From: UBA9630 sp037137555
GTDB taxonomy: Bacteria; Patescibacteriota; Minisyncoccia; Moranbacterales; UBA2206
Reading direction: 5' to 3'
NCBI GenBank assembly: GCA_037137555.1
Contig: JBAXKA010000014.1
Coordinates: forward strand, 1-23,796
DNA: 23,796 nucleotides
This document shows, in pieces, positions 6,662 to 11,835 of this stretch. The translations under genes were made by a program, and so were the position numbers. The notes beneath the pieces were generated by a model. The model did no database searches and had not been told where the DNA came from. It saw only the letters and a program-made list of their open reading frames with translations. Position 1 is the first letter of the stretch, and every line of letters begins with the position of its first letter.

Positions 6662-8287
6662 ATGTCCCAAACTCTTTATCGCAAATATCGACCAAAAAAC
6701 TTTTCCGAAATCGTTGGGCAAGCACATATAGTGCGTACACTTTCTAATGCCATTAAAAATAACCGCATTGCCCACGCCTATCTTTTCACTGGACCACGAG
6801 GCACAGGGAAAACGACTTTCGCCAGAATATTTGCTAAAACTATTAACTGCACCGATACTCAAAATATCAACGCTTGTGAGGAATGCTCAGCTTGCCAGAT
6901 GATTCAATCGGGTAAAACGCTTGACATTATTGAAATTGATGCGGCATCAAACACGGGAGTGGATAATATTCGCGAACTCAAAGAAACAATTGCCCTACCG
7001 CCAACTTTCCTAAAATACAAAGTCTATATTATTGATGAAGCCCACATGCTTTCAACTGGTGCTTTTAATGCACTGCTTAAAACACTTGAAGAACCACCCG
7101 CTCATGTTATTTTTATTCTTGCGACAACCGAAATTCACAAAGTGCCAGCCACTATTATTTCTCGTTGTCAAAAATTTGATTTTCCTCGTTGGCCAATGGC
7201 CGATATAATTGAAAAACTTTCACTCATTGCTAAATCAGAAAAAATCACCATCGAAAAAGAAGCACTCGAGATGATTGCACTTTCGGCTGAAGGTGGCATG
7301 CGAGATGCCGAATCACTTCTGGGACAAATCATTGCCCTTGAGGATCAGAATATTTCCGCCAAAGATGTGGAAGAAATTCTAGGCACCGTTGATAAAAGTT
7401 TTATTGGTGATGTTGCTGAAGAAATTATTGCAAAAAACACTAAACAAGCCCTCGAAAAAATCAATGAACTTATCGCTGGTGGTTATGATTTGCAAATATT
7501 CAATAAAGCCTTGATCAATCATTTTCGCCAACTGATGCTAATCAAGATTGATGAAAATTTCAAAAATTATTTTGTGCGTGAATTGACAGAAGATAAAATT
7601 AAAAAGCTAATCATTCAAGCTGAAAAAAGCGAGCTTGCTCAAATCATCACAACCATTGATTTATTTTTAGTTGCTCAAAATAAAATATTCTCGTTTCTTC
7701 TTCCGCAACTAGCACTTGAGATTGCAATTATCAAGGCGACACAGAAATTTTCCGTGCCAGAAAAAGCCCGTAGAGACACATTGCAATGTGTCTCTACCCC
7801 GACGCAAAATTTAACAGAAACCGCTCCTCTTTCCGCTCATAAAATAGAAACTAACATTGAACCAGTGCAACCGCGAACACAAATAGATACTAATGCCAAA
7901 ATCAATCCCGATACGCTAAAAAATCATTGGAACCGCTTGCTCATTGATATTCGCGCTCATAATCATTCGCTCTGTGCCCTACTGACTAATTGCCAAATTA
8001 TGACAACGGCTGGCAATATCATCACCCTGGCCACGCCTTATGAATTTTATAAAGAAAAATTAGATGATCCGCAAAACAGATTGACAATTGAAGATGTTTT
8101 TAGTAAGATTCTAGGATTAGCTATTCGAATTCAAGTTGTGGTGGATAAGACATTAGCTTCAATCCAAAATTCTTGTGCTGATGATGAAATTAAAGAAGCG
8201 AAAGAAAAAGAGCAACAACCCGCTCACGAACAATCATCTCTGCTTGATTCCGCTATGGATATCATTGGAGGAAAAATTGTGGAATAA
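6662..8287 (+). CDS. dnaX: DNA polymerase III subunit gamma/tau
   Basis: A 541-aa clamp-loader ATPase. The N-terminal YRKYRPKNFSEIVGQ is diagnostic. Walker A is GPRGTGKT (44-51). The zinc module has Cys63, Cys72, Cys75 and Cys78. DIIEIDAASNTGVDNIRE (88-105) is the DnaX signature, Walker B is VYIIDEAH (121-128), and the SRC arginine finger is at 167-169. Domain III runs to about residue 355. A variable linker (about 365-415) follows, then a tau-like C-terminal region (from about 418) that would contact the polymerase. The linker carries a 28-bp perfect DNA palindrome that is translated in frame (residues 370-379). I saw no convincing slippery heptamer plus hairpin that would make a short gamma form. 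No strong -35/-10 pair precedes it; TAGAAT at 6643-6648 is a possible -10. The 3' side runs into the tRNA-Gln mosaic. Confidence 0.96.
   Translation: MSQTLYRKYRPKNFSEIVGQAHIVRTLSNAIKNNRIAHAYLFTGPRGTGKTTFARIFAKTINCTDTQNINACEECSACQMIQSGKTLDIIEIDAASNTGVDNIRELKETIALPPTFLKYKVYIIDEAHMLSTGAFNALLKTLEEPPAHVIFILATTEIHKVPATIISRCQKFDFPRWPMADIIEKLSLIAKSEKITIEKEALEMIALSAEGGMRDAESLLGQIIALEDQNISAKDVEEILGTVDKSFIGDVAEEIIAKNTKQALEKINELIAGGYDLQIFNKALINHFRQLMLIKIDENFKNYFVRELTEDKIKKLIIQAEKSELAQIITTIDLFLVAQNKIFSFLLPQLALEIAIIKATQKFSVPEKARRDTLQCVSTPTQNLTETAPLSAHKIETNIEPVQPRTQIDTNAKINPDTLKNHWNRLLIDIRAHNHSLCALLTNCQIMTTAGNIITLATPYEFYKEKLDDPQNRLTIEDVFSKILGLAIRIQVVVDKTLASIQNSCADDEIKEAKEKEQQPAHEQSSLLDSAMDIIGGKIVE
7770..7797. 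repeat. Perfect 28-bp palindrome inside dnaX
   Basis: The left arm GTAGAGACACATTG (7770-7783) is followed immediately by its exact reverse complement (7784-7797) with no spacer. It sits in the dnaX interdomain linker and keeps the frame, encoding part of ARRDTLQCVSTPT. A perfect 28-bp palindrome is most unlikely by chance. Arms starting GTAGAGAC occur in dispersed palindromic repeats I remember from cyanobacteria and some CPR genomes. Confidence 0.85.
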
Positions 8288-8300
8288 TAAAATAAAAAAT

Positions 8301-8405
8301 AATTTTAAAAAATGGGGAGTAGCCCCCGCCTCGACGGGGCAAGCAATCGGTAAGGCACCCCGCCGTGGCGGGGTATGCGAAGTTCCAAATCATTTTTTTA
8401 AAATT
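8301..8405. repeat. AT-rich inverted repeat enclosing tRNA-Gln remnant copy 1
   Basis: The left arm AATTTTAAAAAATG (8301-8314) pairs with CATTTTTTTAAAATT (8391-8405), with one extra base in the right arm. The enclosed 76 bases are the tRNA-Gln remnant with its two GC hairpins. The repeat starts 13 bp after the dnaX stop, and the right arm contains a T7 run. It may therefore be the dnaX terminator with an insert in its loop, or the ends of a small mobile element. Confidence 0.5.
8313..8390 (+). pseudogene. tRNA-Gln remnant with two GC palindromes (copy 1)
   Basis: It starts with the same 12 bases as the intact tRNA-Gln (TGGGGAGTAGCC, 8313-8324). It is then interrupted in the D arm by a hairpin (CCCCGCCTCGACGGGG, 8324-8339). 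It resumes as CAAGC, three extra bases AAT, and CGGTAAGGCA (8348-8357). The anticodon arm is replaced by CCCCGCCGTGGCGGGG (8358-8373). TATGCGAAG follows, and the T arm then decays (TTCCAAATCA). There is no anticodon and no intact T arm, so it cannot work as a tRNA. It is enclosed by near-perfect AT-rich arms (8301-8314 and 8391-8405). Confidence 0.75.
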
Positions 8406-8426
8406 TCAACAAATTGTACATAAAGT

Positions 8427-8498
8427 TGGGGAGTAGCCAAGCGGTAAGGCAACGGACTTTGACTCCGTTATGCGAAGGTTCGAATCCTTCCTCCCCAA
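8427..8498 (+). tRNA. tRNA-Gln (anticodon TTG)
   Basis: An intact cloverleaf: acceptor TGGGGAG/CTCCCCA, D arm GCC-AAGCGGTAA-GGC, anticodon stem ACGGA/TCCGT with loop CTTTGAC (anticodon TTG), and T arm GAAGG-TTCGAAT-CCTTC. The discriminator is A at 8498. CCA is not encoded (the next bases are CTTT), so CCA must be added after transcription. I see no good promoter directly upstream; it may be read through from dnaX. It lies between two tRNA-Gln remnants, and a GIY-YIG gene starts 17 bases after it. Confidence 0.97.
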
Positions 8499-8515
8499 CT
8501 TTGTGTAAAATATAT

Positions 8516-8764
8516 ATGCAATTTTTTGTTTACATTCTCAGAAGTATTAAAGATGGAAGACTTTATATTGGTCAAACTAATAGCATAGAAGCGAGACTAT
8601 TAAGACATAACGGCGGAAAAGTTTCCGCTACTAAAAATAGAAGGCCACTTATTTTGATTTATAAAGAAAACTATGCAAGTAGGGCAGAAGCAATACAAAG
8701 AGAAAAATACTTAAAATCTCTGAAGGGAGATTTGGAAAGAAAATTAAATATTACATTTGAGTAA
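8516..8764 (+). CDS. Small GIY-YIG endonuclease (URI family)
   Basis: An 82-aa stand-alone GIY-YIG nuclease domain, the fold of UvrC and of many homing endonucleases, which cuts DNA with one divalent metal ion. The GIY strand is FVYILRS (4-10) and the YIG motif is LYIGQT (16-21). The Arg and His of the first helix are Arg27 and His31 (ARLLRHN). The metal-binding Glu is Glu63 in RAEAIQREKYLKSL. The frame can be extended upstream to 8414, but that part is just tRNA-Gln translated, so I take the ATG at 8516 just after the tRNA. The stop codon TAA (8762-8764) is formed by the GTAAGGCA of the downstream tRNA-Gln remnant. There is no DNA-recognition domain, so target choice must come from this small domain. 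A homing or tRNA-gene-linked mobile role fits the surroundings. Confidence 0.9.
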   Translation: MQFFVYILRSIKDGRLYIGQTNSIEARLLRHNGGKVSATKNRRPLILIYKENYASRAEAIQREKYLKSLKGDLERKLNITFE

Positions 8765-8815
8765 GGCACCCCGCCGTGGCGGGGCATGCGAAGGTTCGAA
8801 TCCTTCCTCCCCAAC
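8761..8815 (+). pseudogene. 3' tRNA-Gln remnant with palindrome in place of anticodon arm (copy 2)
   Basis: It begins with GTAAGGCA of the D arm (8761-8768), overlapping the GIY-YIG stop codon. In place of the anticodon arm it has CCCCGCCGTGGCGGGG (8769-8784). It then matches the intact tRNA-Gln exactly for 30 bases, from the variable loop through the T arm and acceptor strand to AAC (8786-8815 against 8470-8499). The 5' half is missing, so it is not functional. Together with the intact gene (8444-8499) it forms a direct repeat of about 55 bp bounding the GIY-YIG cassette. Confidence 0.85.
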
Positions 8816-8848
8816 AAAATATTATCTTCAATCAAAAAAATCAATTAT

Positions 8849-9012
8849 TTACATGATAGCTTCCAAGATACCAGCCTCAATCATTTGAAGAGTAAACAAA
8901 TATTCATTATAATCAAAAGTTTCTCTCAATGGTCTTTGTGTATTTTTCCATCCATTTCCATCATTAATCTAGATAAATTTTTGCAAAAAATTGCGAAAGC
9001 TCAATCTAACTG
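8849..9012 (-). pseudogene. Unidentified gene remnant downstream of dpnI
   Basis: Reading the minus strand from just after the dpnI stop, one frame gives IELSQFFAKIYLD. Another frame, shifted by one base, gives a protein-like tail, GWKNTQRPLRETFDYNEYLF followed by TLQMIEAGILEAIM, ending at TAA (8851-8849). An in-frame TAG (8971-8969) and the frame change mean that neither piece is a full gene. The sequence reads like real protein rather than random AT-rich translation, but I do not recognise the family. It may be the remnant of a partner gene of the DpnI system, or chance. Confidence 0.3.
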
Positions 9013-9015
9013 ATT

Positions 9016-9786
9016 TTAAGTTAGTTTATATTTTCCTCTGTCTAAAAATTCCAAATATCCCTTATCTCTTAAAAATTGTAACTGTTGCCTGATTTTATCT
9101 TTAATGTGTTTATTTTCAGGATGTTTTTCTCCTAAAATATTTTCGAAACCATAAATTTCATCAAGGGTAAAGTCTTTTTTATTTAATTTATCAATGCAAT
9201 TCATAACATCTAAAATCCAACCCTTCAAATCAACATTACCAGATTCTCTTAAAAATAATGTTTTTTGCCAATTTCTTAAAACATCTTTCCTGTTTTCAGG
9301 TATTCCATTTTTTATGTAGAAAATTTTTCCACTTTGAGGGATGCTTTGAATTAAAATATTGCATCCAACCCAACCTGCTCGTCTTGCGTTTTCTGAGAGA
9401 GGTTTCCTTTTTTCGATAATTTCAGGAATAAAAAAATGCTTCGGAATAACTACGAAATTTTGCACTTTAAAATTCTGCAAATTATAATTGAGTAAAAAAA
9501 AGTTTGGGTTATTCGCGCTTTGCAATCGCTCAATCATTGTTCGATAAGCACCATCAATTATTTTTGTTCCGACAAAATCCCTTTTGCTTTTCAATTCATA
9601 ATCCTCTTGACAGTTCGTGCAGAAAAAATCAGCAACTGGTTTATTATTCTCATATTTATCAATATTAAAATGACCACAATTCGGACAATAAATTTGTCTA
9701 TCCACCCAATCCTCCGTCAAAACTCTTATCTTTTGTGATGAGCTCGTGTAATCATCGGCTAATTTCGTATCAAAAGATAAATTCAT
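9016..9786 (-). CDS. dpnI: DpnI-type methyl-directed restriction endonuclease
   Basis: A 256-aa protein matching DpnI of Streptococcus pneumoniae (254 aa) along its length as I remember it. DpnI cuts GATC only when the adenine is methylated. Shared blocks include LTEDWV.RQ.YCPNCG, NN.PVADF.C..C, ELKSK, DGAY.TM, NNPNFF.L, RRAGW.GCNI and HIK.KIRQQLQ.LRDK. The catalytic PD-(D/E)xK residues are Asp53, Glu64 and Lys66, the same numbers as in DpnI. The structural zinc site is CPNC (34-37) plus CTNC (56-59). The C-terminal winged helix (about 184-256) would read methylated GATC. No methyltransferase is adjacent; an enzyme of this type needs none if the host DNA is unmethylated. It would attack dam-methylated incoming DNA. 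No clear promoter was found in the 9787-9990 stretch, which otherwise holds nothing I can assign. Confidence 0.95.
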   Translation of the reverse strand: MNLSFDTKLADDYTSSSQKIRVLTEDWVDRQIYCPNCGHFNIDKYENNKPVADFFCTNCQEDYELKSKRDFVGTKIIDGAYRTMIERLQSANNPNFFLLNYNLQNFKVQNFVVIPKHFFIPEIIEKRKPLSENARRAGWVGCNILIQSIPQSGKIFYIKNGIPENRKDVLRNWQKTLFLRESGNVDLKGWILDVMNCIDKLNKKDFTLDEIYGFENILGEKHPENKHIKDKIRQQLQFLRDKGYLEFLDRGKYKLT

Positions 9787-9990
9787 AAATAAAATTCAAA
9801 ATTCTTTTTTAGTTCCACTTGAATATTCTGTTTATTTCTTGGCGTCATTATGTTTTTTTTATAATTGATAAAATCTTATTTTTTGACCTATAATTACTTA
9901 CTAAGGACTATTACTATTCTGCCTTATTTTTGGACAAAAATCAAACAATACCATCTGCAACCACATTCCCTCTAATATCCCCAACCATTC

Positions 9991-10037
9991 TTGACATATT
10001 TTTCAACCCAAGCTACTATTCTAATATAAATTAGAAT
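9991..10037 (+). promoter_or_regulatory. Promoter with overlapping ArsR-type operator
   Basis: TTGACA (9991-9996), a 17-bp spacer, then TACTAT (10014-10019): a near-consensus sigma-70 promoter. An inverted repeat with perfect 8-bp arms, ATTCTAAT (10018-10025) and ATTAGAAT (10030-10037), spaced by ATAA, begins at the end of the -10 and covers the start point. Its size, AT-rich arms and placement are typical of ArsR/SmtB operators, and an ArsR-family gene starts 12 bases later. The expected logic is repression until the inducing metalloid binds. Confidence 0.8.
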
Positions 10038-10048
10038 GGTTTTTTATT

Positions 10049-10357
10049 ATGGAATTTAAATGTTGTGCGAAAAATTCTGCGGAAATAAATAATGTCAGTA
10101 AGACCTATGCGTTTCTTCGGGCTATTGCTGATTCAAATAGACTTAAAATTCTCTGCGTTCTTCAGCGTGGCTCAAAATGTGTATGCGAGATAACCCCCGT
10201 TATAGGAATTTCAAATAAACTAGCCTCGCATCATCTCAAACAACTGAAAAATATTGGACTGTTAATTGAAAAACGGGAAGGAAATTTTATTCACTATTCT
10301 CTTGATAAAAAAGCCATCAGAGAATATAAAAAAGTTTTTAATCAAATAATTAAATAA
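10049..10357 (+). CDS. arsR: ArsR/SmtB-family metalloregulator
   Basis: A 102-aa winged-helix repressor. The recognition region is ISNKLASHHLKQLKNIGLL (54-72), followed by the wing KREGNFIHYSL. KCVCEI (43-48) matches the metal-binding CVC box at the start of the DNA-binding helix in As(III)/Sb(III)-sensing ArsR proteins. Two more cysteines (Cys5, Cys6) lie near the N-terminus and could supply a third ligand, as in other variants of the family. It is the first gene of a five-gene operon and sits just behind an inverted repeat that overlaps the promoter, so autoregulation is very likely. The cysteine pattern favours a thiophilic inducer such as As(III), Sb(III) or an organoarsenical, but Cd or Pb cannot be excluded. 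Confidence 0.9.
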   Translation: MEFKCCAKNSAEINNVSKTYAFLRAIADSNRLKILCVLQRGSKCVCEITPVIGISNKLASHHLKQLKNIGLLIEKREGNFIHYSLDKKAIREYKKVFNQIIK

Positions 10358-10369
10358 GCCAATGAATCT

Positions 10370-10618
10370 ATGAATATCAAAATTCTAGGGACAGGTTGCC
10401 CCAATTGCCAAAGATTAGAAGCCAACACAAAACAAGCATTAGCGGAATTAAAAATGGAGGATCAAATTGAAAAAATAACCGACATAGAACAGATTATGAG
10501 CTACGGAATTATGAGCTTGCCCGCCATTGTATCAGATGGAAAAGTATTGAGTTATGGAGCTGTACCGCCAGTGGAAGAAATTAAAAAATTGCTATCGGGA
10601 AATAAAATAAATTTATGA
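10370..10618 (+). CDS. Small thioredoxin-like redox protein (ArsE-like)
   Basis: An 82-aa minimal thioredoxin-fold protein with the redox motif CPNC (Cys10, Cys13) directly after the first strand (MNIKILGTG). The cis-proline region is SLPAIVSDGKV. It has no signal peptide, so it acts in the cytoplasm. This is the redox-active disulfide protein type found in metalloid operons. By position before an ArsF-like and an ArsG-like gene it may be ArsE, which in Shewanella works with ArsF to reduce nitro groups on aromatic arsenicals. It ends by overlapping the next start codon by 4 bp, implying translational coupling. The thioredoxin-fold call is firm; the ArsE name rests on context. Confidence 0.85.
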   Translation: MNIKILGTGCPNCQRLEANTKQALAELKMEDQIEKITDIEQIMSYGIMSLPAIVSDGKVLSYGAVPPVEEIKKLLSGNKINL

Positions 10619-11091
10619 AAAAAAATTTAACTCTATTTTTATACGGTGGCCTTTTATTTTTAGTAGCCTTTTTTGTTTGGACAATTTATAATGATAACCG
10701 CTCAGAAATAAAATTAGACACGAAAAATAATTCAAAAAATGCCAAGGTCGAAGAGTCCCAACAGGCCGAAAAAATTCAAGTCTTTCTTTTTTATGCCACA
10801 CAAAGATGCTCATCATGCATTGCAATTGGAAAATATGCTAAAGAAACAGTGGAACAAAATTTTTCCGAAGAATTGAAATCAGGAAAAATTGAATTTCGCG
10901 AAATAAACATAGACTTGCCTGAAAATAAAGAACTGGCAGGTAAATTCGAAGCTACTGGTTCGGCGCTTTTTATTAATGCCATTATCAATAGCCAAGATAA
11001 TATAAAGCAGAATATTCAAGTTTGGAAACTAACAACTAATGAACAAAAATTTATAAGTTATTTATCTGGCGAACTTAAAAAATTACTTTAA
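10615..11091 (+). CDS. arsF: ArsF-like membrane-anchored thiol protein (nitroreductase subunit family)
   Basis: A 158-aa protein with an N-terminal membrane anchor (residues 5-24), a polar linker (30-52) and a thioredoxin-like domain. The domain carries IQVFLFYATQRCSSCIAI, with redox cysteines Cys65 and Cys68. The strand plus RCxxC pattern is what I associate with the family named nitrophenyl compound nitroreductase subunit ArsF. The domain should lie outside the cytoplasmic membrane. It overlaps the thioredoxin-like gene by 4 bp, and its stop codon overlaps the next start by one base. The likely role is thiol-disulfide exchange with the small CPNC protein and the CcdA-like permease that follow the same operon logic. 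A true nitroreductase activity is inference from the Shewanella system. Confidence 0.8.
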   Translation: MKKNLTLFLYGGLLFLVAFFVWTIYNDNRSEIKLDTKNNSKNAKVEESQQAEKIQVFLFYATQRCSSCIAIGKYAKETVEQNFSEELKSGKIEFREINIDLPENKELAGKFEATGSALFINAIINSQDNIKQNIQVWKLTTNEQKFISYLSGELKKLL

Positions 11092-11807
11092 TGGAATTTC
11101 TAAACACTTTAATTGACCAATATAATTTTCCTTTATTTTCAGCTTTTGTTTTAGGAATCATGACCTCCATCAGTCCTTGTCCTTTGGCGACCAACATCAC
11201 CGCCATCGCCTACATTTCTCGGGATATTAAAACTGTCAAAAATACTTTAACCAGTGGTCTGATTTACACACTAGGTAGAGCTATAAGTTATACGCTTTTG
11301 GCAACACTAATTTATTTTGGATTTTCCACTTTTCAAATCGCCAAAATTTTCCAAGGCTGGGGCGATAAAGTTTTAGGAATAGTTTTGATTTTGATTGCTC
11401 TTGTTATGTTTGGGTTGATTAAAATAAATCTTAGCTTAAAAAGTAAAAAAGTGGAGAAAATGAAAGAGTGGCTGACAACAAAAGGCCATACAGGCACATT
11501 ACTATTGGGAATTTTATTTGCTTTAGCTTTTTGCCCTTATAGTGGAATATTATTTTTTGGAATACTCATCCCTTTAGTTCTTAATTCAACTGAAAGCTTA
11601 TTATTACCTCCTTTATTTGCCCTAGGAACAGGATTGCCAGTGATTATTTTTTCTTTTATTCTGGCATTTAGTGTCCACAAACTAGGTAAAATTTATAATG
11701 CCATGAGCAAAATTGAAAAAGTAATGCGCTATAGCGTAGCGACGATTTTTCTTTTAGCCGGCATTTATTATTTGCAATATCTAGTTAAATATTTAATCAA
11801 CTTCTAA
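11091..11807 (+). CDS. arsG: ArsG-like permease of the CcdA/DsbD family
   Basis: A 238-aa membrane protein with six predicted helices arranged as two similar halves. Cys-Pro pairs are placed as in CcdA/DsbD: SISPCPLATN in helix 1 (Cys30) and ALAFCPYSGI in helix 4 (Cys148). CcdA proteins pass electrons across the membrane. ArsG is a branch reported to export trivalent aromatic arsenicals. The gene starts on the last base of the arsF stop codon (TAATG). Either it feeds electrons to ArsF or it is the efflux step; the sequence alone does not decide. The family call is firm, the ArsG subclass is likely from gene order. Confidence 0.85.
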   Translation: MEFLNTLIDQYNFPLFSAFVLGIMTSISPCPLATNITAIAYISRDIKTVKNTLTSGLIYTLGRAISYTLLATLIYFGFSTFQIAKIFQGWGDKVLGIVLILIALVMFGLIKINLSLKSKKVEKMKEWLTTKGHTGTLLLGILFALAFCPYSGILFFGILIPLVLNSTESLLLPPLFALGTGLPVIIFSFILAFSVHKLGKIYNAMSKIEKVMRYSVATIFLLAGIYYLQYLVKYLINF

Positions 11808-11835
11808 TCATTGTAATTAATTAATTTTTATTTAT

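Noticed and set aside
6662..8287. Programmed frameshift in dnaX giving a gamma form
   Set aside because: I found no A-AAA-AAG-type slippery site followed by a stable hairpin and early stop.
8414..8515. N-terminal extension of the GIY-YIG frame through the tRNA-Gln
   Set aside because: These codons are the tRNA gene itself; the conserved GIY-YIG domain starts directly after the ATG at 8516.
8301..8815. CRISPR array from the repeated GC hairpins
   Set aside because: There are only a few unevenly spaced copies, the flanks are tRNA sequence, and there are no spacers or cas genes.
8786..9013. 75-codon plus-strand frame starting inside the tRNA remnant
   Set aside because: It begins in tRNA sequence, has low-complexity AT-rich content and overlaps a better minus-strand reading; no family features.
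9783..9848. 21-codon minus-strand frame overlapping the dpnI start by 4 bp (MTPRNKQNIQVELKK...)
   Set aside because: The ATGA overlap is suggestive of a leader peptide or the tail of a lost gene, but it is too short and has no visible ribosome-binding site, so I do not call it.
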